A stretch of DNA of 64,000 nucleotides from Sorghum bicolor. Its lineage: Eukaryota; Streptophyta; Magnoliopsida; Poales; Poaceae. Below are positions 51,490 to 61,829 of the stretch, one piece after another; within the stretch, counting starts at the first letter, position 1, and each line of letters opens with the position of its first letter. The stretch spans positions 17,601,344 through 17,665,343 of the forward strand of contig NC_012877.2 of assembly GCF_000003195.3 (NCBI RefSeq), written 5' to 3'. Under the pieces are notes generated by a model. The model was not told where the DNA came from. It saw only the letters and a list, made by a program, of their open reading frames with translations, and did no database searches. Both the position numbers and the translations under genes were made by a program.

Positions 51490-54400
51490 TGGATAGGTTC
51501 ACCGATGATGGAAAATTAGGCCAAGGGTTTACATCGGTCGATGATTTAGTAGAAGTAGATATAGGTAGTGGTGATAGGCCAAAGCCTACTTTTATTAGTG
51601 CTAATTTAGATTTTGAGTGTAAACAACAGTTGACCGATTTGTTAAAGGAATATAAATATTGCTTTGCTTGGGATTATACCGAGATGCCTGGTTTAGACCG
51701 ATCGATTGTTGAACATCGGTTGCCTAACAAGTCTGGGTTTCGGCCACATAGCAGCCAGCACGCTGATGCAATTCTAATATCCTACCTGATATTAAGGCTG
51801 AAATAACTAAACTTATTGAAGCTAAATTTATTCGGCAATGTCGTTATGCCGAGTGGATTTCCAATGTTGTTCCGGTTTACAAGAAGAACGGGAAACTGTG
51901 TCTGCATTGACTTTAGGAATCTTAATAAGGCTACGCCGATGGATGGTTACCCAATGCTGGTTGCGATTTATTAGTTGACGCTGCAGCTGGACATCGGATC
52001 ATTAGCTTTATGGATGGCAATGCAGGATACAATCAAATATTTGTGGCTGAGGAAGATATTCCCAAGACTGCATTTAGATGTCCTGGTCATGTTGGATTGT
52101 TTGAATGGATAGTCATGACCTTTGGTTTGAAGAATGCTGGTGCTACTTATCAGAGGGCTTTGAATTTTATCTTTCATGAGTTCATCGGCAAGATAGTTGA
52201 AATTTATATCGATGACGTGGTGGTTAAGTGTGGATATTTCACAAAGCATCTTGCTGATCTGCGAGAAGTGCTGGAGTGCACAAGGAAGCATGGTTTAAAG
52301 ATGAATCCTAATAAATGTGCATTTGGCGTGTCGGCAGGACAATTTTTTGGTTTCATGGTGCATCAGAGAGAGATTGAAATTAGTAGGAGATCTATTGATG
52401 CCATCAACAAGATAGTTGCTCCCACCAATAAGACTGAACTTCAATCACTGATCGACAAGATAAATTTCATCAGACGATTTATATCTAATTTGTCTGGTAA
52501 GATTTGTGCTTTTAGTCCTTTGCTTAAGTTGAAAGCCGATCAAGAGTTCGTGTGGGGGAAAGAGAAACAGTTAGCGTTGGATGAAATCAATAATTATTTA
52601 ACAAATCCTCCAGTTCTGATTCCACCTCAGCAAGTAAAGCCTTTCAAATTATATTTGTCTACCGATGGGATGGTCATTGGTTCAGCTCTAATTCAAGAAT
52701 TTGAAGGGAAGGAGCGTGTGATTTATTATCTAAGTAGAAGACTGGTGGATGCTGAGACAAGGTATTCGGCAATTGAAAAGTTGTGTTTATGTTTATACTT
52801 TTCTTGTATCAAATTAAGGCACTATTTGCTGTCGGCCGAATGCTGTGTTATATGCAAAAATGATGTCGATACATGTTATCTATGCTGATTATGAGTGGTA
52901 GAATCTGCAAGTGGATTTTGGCATTGTCGGAATTGGATCTACGCTATGAATCGGCTAAAGCGGTTAAAGGGCAGATTATGGCCGATTTTGTGACTCAGCA
53001 TTGCGGTGTGGTGAATGCCTTGGAAATTGTTCCTTGGACGCTCTTCTTTGATGGATCGACATGCGACTGAGGGGCAGGAATCGGTATAGTACTAATTTCT
53101 CCTCGAGGAAAGAAGTATGAGTTTTCTTTGCCGATTGTTGCCACGTCAACAAATAATCAAGCTGAGTACCAAGCTCTGATCAAAGGGTTGGTATTATTGA
53201 AGGAAGTTCATGCTGATGCTGTTGAAATCTTCGGCGATTCTATGCTTGTTATAAATCAACTAGTCGGAAATTATGAATGTCGAAGTGAGGTTTTAATAAC
53301 CTACCATGAGAAGTGCATACAATTGTTGAAAGAATTCAAGGATTTCCGGTTGGAGCATATTCCTCAGTTACATAATGAGGAAGCTAACCGATTGGCTCAG
53401 CATGCTTCGGGATATCAACCCATCTTGGGCGTATTATCGGCAATCAATGCCGATGATTGGAGAGGGGAGATTGTTGATTATTCAAAAGATCCATCCAGGA
53501 AGGTTGAGAGGCGTGTTAGGTTTCAAGCAACAAAGTATGTACTCCTCGAAGGAGAGTTGTATTATCGGACAATAGATGGAGTTTGGCTTAAATGTTTGAG
53601 TAATGATGAGGCTAGAAGCTTGATGGGTGAGATCCATGAAGGAGTGTGTGGAGCACATCAGTCGGTTTTTAAGATGAAGTGGATGATTAGGAGAAACAGA
53701 TATTATTGGCCGACTATACTTGAGGATTGCTTTAAATATTTCAAAGGATGTCAAGGATGTTAGAAGTTTGGCAATATTCAAAGGGCACCCACATCGGCCA
53801 TGAATCCTATTATTAAGCCTTGGCCGTTCCGGGGATGGGCTATTGATCTAATCGGCTAGATTTATCCGCCATCAAGCAAGGGGCACAAGTTCATTTTGGT
53901 TGCCACTGACTATTTTACTAAATGGGTTGAAGCTATTCCTTTGAAGAAAGTAACATCGGCTAACATGATTGATTTCGTGAAAGAACATATTGTTTACCAA
54001 TTTGGTATTCCTCAAACAATCACTACCGATCAGGGTACTATGTTCACATCAGGAGAGTTTGATGAATTTGCAATCGGTATGGGGATTAAAGTATTGAATT
54101 CTTCTCCTTACTATGCTCAAGCCAATGGACAAGCCGAAGCGTCTAATAAAGGGATTATTAAGCTCATCAAGCGAAAGATTGAAGAAAATCCTAGAAGATG
54201 GCACACATTATTGAATGAAGCTTTGTGGTCATATCGGATGGCGTGTCATGGATCGACCAAAGTTTCGCCCTATGAGTCGGTATATGGACACGATGCAGTG
54301 CTACCATGGGAATTAGGACTGGATCTAGACGAGTGTCTTTTCAAGATCAATTGACTGCCGATGATTATGCAATTTTAATGAAAGATGAGTTGGATGATTT

Positions 54401-54713
54401 GGCAGAGCATCGGTTGAGAGCTTTGATGAGTATAGAAGAAAATAAAAAGTGAGTTGCTAAATGGTATGACAAAAAGGTAAAAGTTAAGGAGTTTGCCGAT
54501 GGAGATTCGGTATGGAAATTGATTCTACCGATTGGGACTAAGAGTTCAAAATTTGGAAAATGGTCTCCTAATTGGGAAGGTCCTTATCGGGTAAACCGGT
54601 CTGCTCCTGACAACGCTTATATTTTAGAAACTCTCGAAGCAGTTGAGTTTCCCAAAGCATTAAATGGAAAATATTTAAAGAAGTATTACCCAAGCATCTG
54701 GATCGATGCATAA
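51489..54713 (+). pseudogene. pol of element C (decayed)
   Basis: Readable in pieces at 51,489-51,806, 52,010-52,888, 52,873-53,070, 53,128-53,763, 53,896-54,354 and 54,519-54,713. RT (MDGNAGYNQI, YIDDVVVK), both RNase H regions and integrase (TTDQGTMF, NGQAEASNKG) can be followed. Frameshifts lie near 51,750, 51,895 and 52,870, and stops near 53,070, 53,761, 53,860 and 54,450. Confidence 0.85.
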
Positions 54714-54723
54714 AAGTTCAAAT

Positions 54724-54806
54724 GCCGATAACACTCCTATCGGCTGGATGAAATGTATCTAAGATCATATATGATGTTTTAAGGTGCCGATAACAGTCCT
54801 ATCGGC
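54724..54806. promoter_or_regulatory. Tandem hairpins after pol (element C)
   Basis: GCCGATA-N7-TATCGGC at 54,724-54,744 and 54,786-54,806, both with perfect stems, although the neighbouring coding sequence of C is heavily mutated. Confidence 0.55.
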
Positions 54807-54856
54807 TAGACCAGAATGATAAAAGTTTCTAAGGACAGTGCTTGCCGATGAAAAGC

Positions 54857-56929
54857 TCATAGGTTCAGCAAACCTTGGATAGTTGATATGGCGCGTAGTC
54901 GAATGTGGTTGGCCTCTTCTATCTCCCGGATATCCTCATCGGCAGAACCCTCTACCGGCTTCAGCTTCTTTTTCATCTGCAGTGCCTTACAAGCCCAGGT
55001 GTTTCGTTCTTGCTGAAGAGTCTTGAGCATCTCAGGCAGCTGGCTTTCTTCTTACTGAGCTTGGGTCAGAGCTTCTTCTACTTGTTTGAGCTCAGCTAGC
55101 AGGGCTTCCCCTCTTACTGATAGGTCGGAGATCTTTTTGTTTCAGTGTATCTCCCAAGGACTGCAGAATACCGATGCTTTTGTGCTTCTCATCGGCAATA
55201 TGCTTTACTTGCATTACTTTCTCTAAGAGTTGGGCGTAAGTGGCTCTATCGGCAAGACGCTGGGTAGCCTTCTGCTATTGGAGCTGGCGGCTCTCTAAGT
55301 GTGCAGCCTGGAATAGAATTTCTTCTGCATGGGCTGGGATCTGGCCTTGAAGAGTCTTGAATAAAGCTTTGGTTGGATCGGAATCATCTACTAACTAGGT
55401 AGTGTCTTGATGCAACAGAGACAGTAGGTTTTCTAGCTTAGCTTTAATCTCTGTCGATGAGATTCCTATTGCTTGAGAGGAGCTCGCTTCTTCACCTTCG
55501 TCATCGGAGATGTCGATAGCAAAGGAGAATAAGCTGTCTGGAGAGTCTTGTTCCTAAAAAAGGAATAGAGATAAGTTATCTGATAATCGAATGTTGATAA
55601 TAAAGGGTGAAGATTAGAAACTTACTTGCTTCAGAGTGATTTCGCGCCTTTGACGAGTGGATGCGGCCGGTACTATAGGTTGATCGGCTGGAGTTGCCGA
55701 TAGAACAATGTCAACTGAGAAATTACAAGGTTAATTATAATTTGTAAAAATAAATCCATCAATGATAATTTTGTGGCCAGTACTTTACCTTGAGGGGGTG
55801 CAGTGCTTGTTTGTTCTGGAGGAACAACCGATGATATAATCAGAACCGCTGGATCAGCAGTTTGCTCAAGTACATCGGCTAGTGCTTCTTGTGGCTGAGG
55901 TGCTGGTTGAGGAGGGTATGGTACTTTCTGTGTCTGGATTTCTGGTGAAGAGGGGGATGATTCCACATGAATCGGTGACACTGGACGAGGAGGAGAAGAT
56001 GGTGCTGTCCTCTGGCGCTTTTGTTGCGACTTGGTGCTCTTGGGGCCTTTTCTCTTGATCTAGCTAGGCTGGGGGGCATCGGCACTTGTTTGGGCGCTTC
56101 TAGTCTTTGCCGATTTGCCAGTTTGCTGTTACAACAATCAAGATTTCATGAGTAAAAGTGTGAAAGAGTATTGATGAAATTTTATTGGAAAAATAAAAGT
56201 TACCGATGAAGTTCCCGTGGCAGTCGATGTACCCTGAAAAGGTTGTGTGAGTACGAGACAAGATCAGTATAAGCAAAAGAAATTAAGAGTCTACCTTGAA
56301 AGCCTGTGCCAGAGTGGCAGGGGCAACCGATGGAGAGGTCTTCGACTGCTTGGTGGTCGTCTTCTTGAAGCGTACGTTCCGATGCGCCAGGGCTGCTAAA
56401 CTTGGTGCGTTATGACCGATCAAAGAGATTGGACCTGATGGAAGGAGTTCGATCGGTCTTCCACTCCTGCTGACTGTCGGGGCTGGATTGTCGACCTGTT
56501 AAAATGAAAACAAGTAAGTTACCGATAGGAACAGAAGTGATAAAGGAACTAAGATTTCGGTCGAAGACTTACAGTGTTATCAGGAACTTTATAGTTGGGA
56601 TCGATCATGCCACGATATGTCAGAGCTGATCTGTTGAACAAGTGTTCCTTCCATTCTTCCCACCACTGTTTATACATCTAGGTAATGAAGAGGGCCGGAA
56701 TCCAAGCCGATAAATCGATATATGACGTATCGGCATTTGGTTGAAGCTCGGCTATCCTTATCCATTCGAGTCCGCTGGTTATAGTTTCCCTTGGCTTCAC
56801 CGCATCGGCATAACAAAGTCTAATCGGCAGCTGCCCAAAAGCCAGTTGACGAGCTAGTGCCGATGGGCTATAAAATTCATAAGTGGGGTTGGAGTTCTTC
56901 CCACTGCCGAAAGTATTCACTGGAATGGC
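54857..56929 (-). pseudogene. Antisense PMD gene of element C, 3' exons only
   Basis: The stop is at 54,857-54,859. Exon 6 (about 55,553-54,857), exon 5, exon 4 and exon 3 are recognisable, and exon 2 runs from its donor at 56,573 (ACT|GTAAGT) up to 56,929, where D cuts it. Several stops are present. At the exon 3 donor C has a normal GT (AAG|GTAGAC) where A and B have GC. Confidence 0.65.
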
Positions 56930-58426
56930 TGTTAACGGTCCTTAAGTACTAAATTTAACCATCAACTAAACATGGAAAAGGATCAATATGCACCAAACAT
57001 CTAGAATTAGGGTTTTATCTGACAGAATTCCACGAGCTTTGGTGTTTGTCTATTTCTGTAGGGGTTTATCAGAAAATATGGAGAGAAGGCCCACATGTCA
57101 TGTTTACAACGAGATAATTACGTGCTGCGCAATTTTCATTAATCTAGAAGAGTCCAGAAGCCACGGGAACGAACGGGAGACCGGACGGGCCCAGGGGTAG
57201 GGCGCCCGCCCTCCCCCCTTGGGCGCCCACCCTGGCCTCGGGGCCAATCAGAATTAATCTCCTAGATTATGCTCCACCGACCTAAAGGATCAAGGAAAAC
57301 CGTGAGATCAATGTCGGTTTGATCTGACAGCCCAAATTCACTTGAAAGGACTATATAATCAATGCCTCTCCATCCCGGGGGAGGGAGGAGAAATCATTAT
57401 CAGAGGTAGCCATCAAAGTTAGGGTTTAGAACTTCTCTCCCACAGAGAATTAGAATTAGCTACTCCCTAATCCTTCAAGTTTAGAGGATTGATTAGATAG
57501 GAATTAGAGAAGTAGAGCACTACGCTCTGGATTTGAATCTTCGTTAATAAAGATTGGTATTATTTCATATCTTTCTCTACTACTTTGTTCTAATTGCATT
57601 ATGTCTCTATTTGTTATGCTCTTAGTTTGCTCTAGTTCTATATTTGATATAGTTAAGATTGATAAGGAGTTTATGCATAAGTTTGCAAAGCGCTTAGCTC
57701 TTAACACGTGGGAGTTAAGTGGTAGATCATATGTAGGCGTGGTGCTTAGATATTATTTACCTACAAATGTATCCTATTGGCCGGGTTGTGTGGTAGTTCA
57801 CGATAGTGATAGCTTCGTTGATTCTTATATAGTCCACCCTCCATTGATAGGACACGCAGAATTTGTATTGCGGAGTAAGTCTTGCGATGCTCTGATTTAC
57901 TTTAGCAATGTTCCTTATACATGAATGAAGAGTCTTTTATGCTATATATGATCTTGTAGATAACTAGAGTAGATTGTGACTTAGTAGATAGTAGATAACT
58001 TAGAATCCATTCTCTAGCTAATCCGACGTCATCTTACATATATGAGGAGTAGTCTATTTTCTAATCGCTGTGTTATTTACCCATTAGCTTATATTTCATT
58101 ATCATTATTATTATGGCTTACCCCCTGCCAAAGTAAGTGACTGTGTGACGAGTTCCTCATTAGTAATCATGTTCTTGCAAGTTTATCTCTAGTCTATGCC
58201 TTGATAGATTTTATTTATCTCCCTTGTGATTAAGCAAAATTATAAATAACGATACCTGGAATACTTATCCTGGTGAAATGCTACAATGAGGTGTTTTATC
58301 TGTGCGCTTGCGGATAGAATAGATTATTTTCTAGAGAGCCTTTACATTTATAAATACCTTTGTACACTCTGGCACCATGCTGGGGATGACAACCTAGTAT
58401 CCAAGTGGTGTTAGTAAGTGTCAACA
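56930..58426 (+). repeat. 5' LTR of element D, followed by PBS
   Basis: TGTTAACGGTCCTTAAG...AGTGTCAACA, 1,497 bp. TATA box GACTATATAATC near 57,350, preceded by AGGGCGCCCGCCC (57,199) and TTGGGCGCCCACC (57,219). The PBS region TTTCTGGTGTCGTTGCCGGGG lies at about 58,431-58,451, a variant of the E1 site. It is homologous over several blocks to the E1/E2 LTR read on the minus strand. Confidence 0.8.
57601..57924 (+). other. 107-codon LTR open frame of element D
   Basis: Lies downstream of the LTR TATA box. Its HDSDSFVDSYIVHPPLIGHAE stretch is related to the 138-codon frame in the E1/E2 LTRs, but the remainder has diverged. No known domain. Confidence 0.3.
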
Positions 58427-58741
58427 AGCATTTCTGGTGTCGTTGCCGGGGAACAAAACGCAAAAAGGGAAACACATAGGAACGGTAAGGAAAGTCAGGA
58501 AATTAGTCAAGGTTATTCACACAAAATATTAGACTAGACTATAGAGAAATAATTGCATAAAACAGCTACTAAGTGAGAAATCATAACAAGGCACCTCTGC
58601 TTTGGCAGGTTCACCCTTTTGTTTTTCTATGTTTATATTTTTATACAAGGTATATCAAGATTGACTTTGGTACATTCAACTCTTCATCATCAGAACCAAA
58701 GCAATCAAGAAAGAAGAAGGTACCTACCAATTGCTGAAGCT

Positions 58742-60699
58742 ATGGCACAAAAGACCTTGTAAGAATTCTCTGCTCCGAGTCTTGAGAACATTCCAACTGG
58801 TCCAAGATTTGCAGTAGAAGAAGGATCATCTGAGTTTGAGCTCAAGTCAAGCCTCATCAATTTGGTACAAGCTACACAATTCAGTGGAAAGGCACAGGAA
58901 GATGCTAGTGCACACTTGCAGAATTTCTTAGAGATTGGAAGCACAATCCGCATCAATAGAGTCGACAAAGACGTCATACTGCTTCGCCTCTTGCCGTTCT
59001 CACTAGAAGGGAAGGCGAGGAAGTGGTTCTACACTCATCAAGATAACATCAACAACTGGATGAACTTGTCAGATGCCTTTCTATCAAAGTTTTTCCCAAT
59101 GGGCAAGACAGCTGCCTTAAGAGGAAATATTGTCGGTTTCCAACAGCAGAAAACAGAAACCATTTCAGAAGCATGGGAGCGTTTTCAAGGATACATATCA
59201 GATTGTCCTCACCATGGAATGGCCACATGGTTACTTATACAGACCTTCTACCATGGATTAACCCAGAAGGTTCGTGAGTGCCTAGATGCATCTGCTAAGG
59301 GATCATTCTTGGAGCTTACAATTGGAAAAGCAGAGATCCTTTTGGATAAGATAGCAGAAAACCAAAGCTGGTTCCAAGATGAAGCTCAACAATGTCATCA
59401 AACTAAAGAAATACCAGAAGAAGTAAATGCATTATCAACCAAGATGGAAAAATTGCTCCATTGGATTGACTAGAGGGCCAAGTTCAAAGAAGATCAAAGG
59501 GCCATTGAGACAGCATACAAATATCAACGTACCTCGAGTCAACCCAATAGCAAAGGTATGAATTCAGGTAATACTTTCAAGCAACTTTCATTAAAAGAGA
59601 TAATTGCTCAACAAATAAAAACTAATGATGAAGTTAAACAAAGGCTAGATACAAATGGATCATCTCTAGAAGATATACACAATAAAATGGATTTTCTATC
59701 AAATGCCTTTGATGAGCAAAACACTCTCAATAAAAGGTAGAGCTTAAATTAATAAAGCTAGCTGCTACATTGCATGTTGCCACTAACATTGAGCATGTAA
59801 AGAACATAACTACTAGAGGAGGCAAAGCCACCAGGGATCCCCCATACCTAGAAGAGAAACAAAGAACATCAGCACTAGTGCAACCAGCAGTGATAGAAGA
59901 AGAAAGCCCAGTTGAAGCAGAAGATCTACTACAACCACCAAGAACTGGAGAAATGAGGAAAGATTTTTACGACACCAACTATCTGCCATTTCCCAGAAGG
60001 TACAGAGGACTGCAGTGGGATGAGCAGTTTGGTAAGTTTGTAGAGGTCATTCAGAAATTATATGTCAACATACCTCTACTCGATGCCATACAGGTACCTA
60101 CATATGCAAAGTACATAAGAGATATTCTTAACAAGAAGAGACCACTGCCCACCACTGAGGTTATCAAGCTGACAGAAGAATGTAGTGCGGCCATCCTCAA
60201 CAAACCACCAAGGAAGAAGAAGGATCCAGGATGCCCCACTATTGATTGCTCGATCGGAAACCAACACTTCAACAATGCACTTTGTGATCTCGGAGCAAGT
60301 GTCAGTGTGATGCCAGCATCAGTCTACGAGAAGCTTGAGCATATGACCCTAGAACCAACATCAATGTGCCTACAACTAGCAGATCAATCAGTTCGACACC
60401 CGTTGGGTATCGCCGAAAACATTCCAGTCAAGATCAGAGATTTCCTTGTGCTAGTAGACTTCGTGGTACTGGACATGAGTCCTGACTCAAAAGTGTCCAT
60501 CATCCTTGGATGGCCATTTCTGAGCACTGCCAATGCTCACATCGATGTTGGGAAAAGAGAAATCAAGTTCAACATAAACAGAAAAGAAGAACACTTCACA
60601 TTCAAGCCCAGACCAGAGAGAGACTCTACAGTGAAGGAAGTTCATGAAGAAGAACCACTGAAGACACCATCTTCGGAGGAAGGTAATTCAGAAGATTAA
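58742..60699 (+). pseudogene. gag-protease of element D (broken)
   Basis: The ATG at 58,742 opens MAQKTL and hits TAA at 58,760, while the frame continues EFSAPSLENIPTGP, parallel to E1's gag. The capsid block 58,862-59,473 (FPFSLEGKARKWF has become LLPFSLEGKARKWF here; SKFFPMGKTAALRGNI, AWERFQGYI) ends in TAG at 59,471, and another stop follows at 59,738. The protease part 59,770-60,699 has CDLGASVSVMP as active site and ILGWPFL where ILGRPFL is usual. Unlike E1 there is one protease domain. No pol follows. Confidence 0.78.
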
Positions 60700-61240
60700 A
60701 ATATTTGGAAGTCCAGCTTGGGGGACCTAAAAATCCCAAACCCTCGCCGGGAGGTAAATCGGTATTTATCCGCATCATTAATTCTCTCATATTTAATTCT
60801 TGCATTAGTCATATTTATTCATAGCATTATTACAATAATCAAAAGCCCCATATAAATAATATTTATGGTGTGTAACAATGCATATTTATTAATTATTGTG
60901 GAGGCACAAAAATATTTTCCATTATCATTTCAATAAGTTTCAATTCTCATAGATTTTCCTGCATTATATTTAATTACAGTAACCTTCTAGAAGCATGACC
61001 CACACTCCTTGGGTCCCACATGTCATACACCACACCTCACACACATCCCATCACATTATTTGATCCACCAACATAACTCCACTCACCAGCACTTTTCCAC
61101 CGACCAAACACCACCCATGAACTATTATTATGCGTAAGAGCCAAGCAAAGGAGGGAGTGGAGAAAAGGCAGCCAGGATGGCCACCAAAGGTGGGCGCCCG
61201 CCCACCTACAAAGGGTGCCCGCCCTGTCCCCCTTTCCTCC
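60700..61240 (+). other. Non-coding internal region of D with polypurine-like tract
   Basis: CCAGCTTGGGGGACC at about 60,714-60,728 follows the protease stop, matching tracts in F and E1. The rest is AT-rich and non-coding up to two GGGCGCCCGCCC-type blocks at 61,190-61,226. Confidence 0.5.
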
Positions 61241-61592
61241 TATAAATTGCCACTTCCTACCTCCAACTTCTTCAGACAAGCATTCCAGAAAACCACGCAA
61301 GTTTCAGTTTCCAGAGAAGGAGCTCTTGTAGTGAAGTGAGAAGGAGAGTAGAGAGGAAGAGAAGAGTGGAAGAGAGGTTGGTAGTCTCTGAGTGAGAGAA
61401 TAAGGTTCACCAAGTAAGTAGTGATCCCGCTGTCCAGAGCGGAAGTAAACGTTGTTTAGGGGGAGGTACTACCAAAATAAAAACTTGTCTTAAACGACTA
61501 ACCCCTGGACTACTAACATTTCGGACAGCTGACCACTAACATTTTCTCTCACATTTTCCACTAGTTGTGTGTGTGTCAAATTTTGTCTATAG
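61241..61592 (+). promoter_or_regulatory. Internal promoter and leader intron of element D
   Basis: TATAAATTGC at 61,241 is preceded by TGGGCGCCCGCCC and GGGTGCCCGCCC, the same GC-box pair found upstream of the LTR TATA boxes. A GA-rich leader follows, then a plausible intron 61,414-61,592 (CCAA|GTAAGT ... GTCTATAG|G) ending just before the ATG at 61,594. This suggests a separate transcript for the downstream frame. Confidence 0.5.
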
Positions 61593-61593
61593 G

Positions 61594-61829
61594 ATGTTCA
61601 AGAAGGTAAAGAACGCAGGGAAGGCCCTCAAGAAAATTGGTACGAGGAGCTCGTCCCGACACTCCTCGCACCAGTCAGAGATGAGCATTGACCCGACGCC
61701 CCCGCAAGCTCCATCATCTTCATCTGATCAGCAAGTCAAGGTCCTCCTCAAGATAGGAGACCTTGGACTGAAGACCCGCAGGGAAAAGGAAGTTTACCAG
61801 CAGCTAAAGAATAAGGATTTCATTCACAC
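61594..61829 (+). pseudogene. 5' part of an Athila-type third open frame in D, cut by E2
   Basis: MFKKVKNAGKALKKIG then a Ser/Pro-rich stretch and KTRREKEVYQQLKNKDFIHT, ending abruptly at the E2 insertion after 79 codons. A basic start and a YxxL...FxHT pattern resemble the extra (env-position, ATHILA ORF-type) protein of Athila elements. That match is from memory of the family and is uncertain. The remainder should continue to the right of E2, outside the window. Confidence 0.45.

Larger units (their letters stand above)
47054..56929 (+). mobile_element. Element C: old Tat-family copy, 3' part displaced by D
   Basis: Begins at 47,059 after ACTCT (47,054-47,058). It contains the 5' LTR, decayed gag-protease and pol in the same layout as A and B, the two hairpins, and the 3' part of the antisense gene. 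The sequence stops matching at 56,929 where element D starts, so the rest of the antisense gene and the 3' LTR must lie right of the window. Many stops and frameshifts make it clearly older than A and B. Confidence 0.88.
56925..61829 (+). mobile_element. Element D: Athila-like gag-protease element, 3' part displaced by E2
   Basis: LTR at 56,930-58,426, PBS, broken gag, protease, a long non-coding region with an internal promoter, and the start of a further open frame, cut by E2 at 61,830. 56,925-56,929 (ATGGC) would be the left TSD. No RT, RNase H or integrase occurs between protease and the third frame. The 3' LTR is outside the window. Confidence 0.82.

Noticed and set aside
56930..61829. 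D as the missing 3' half of F
   Set aside because: D has its own LTR, PBS and gag, and it interrupts C rather than F. Its LTR sequence differs clearly from F's LTR.
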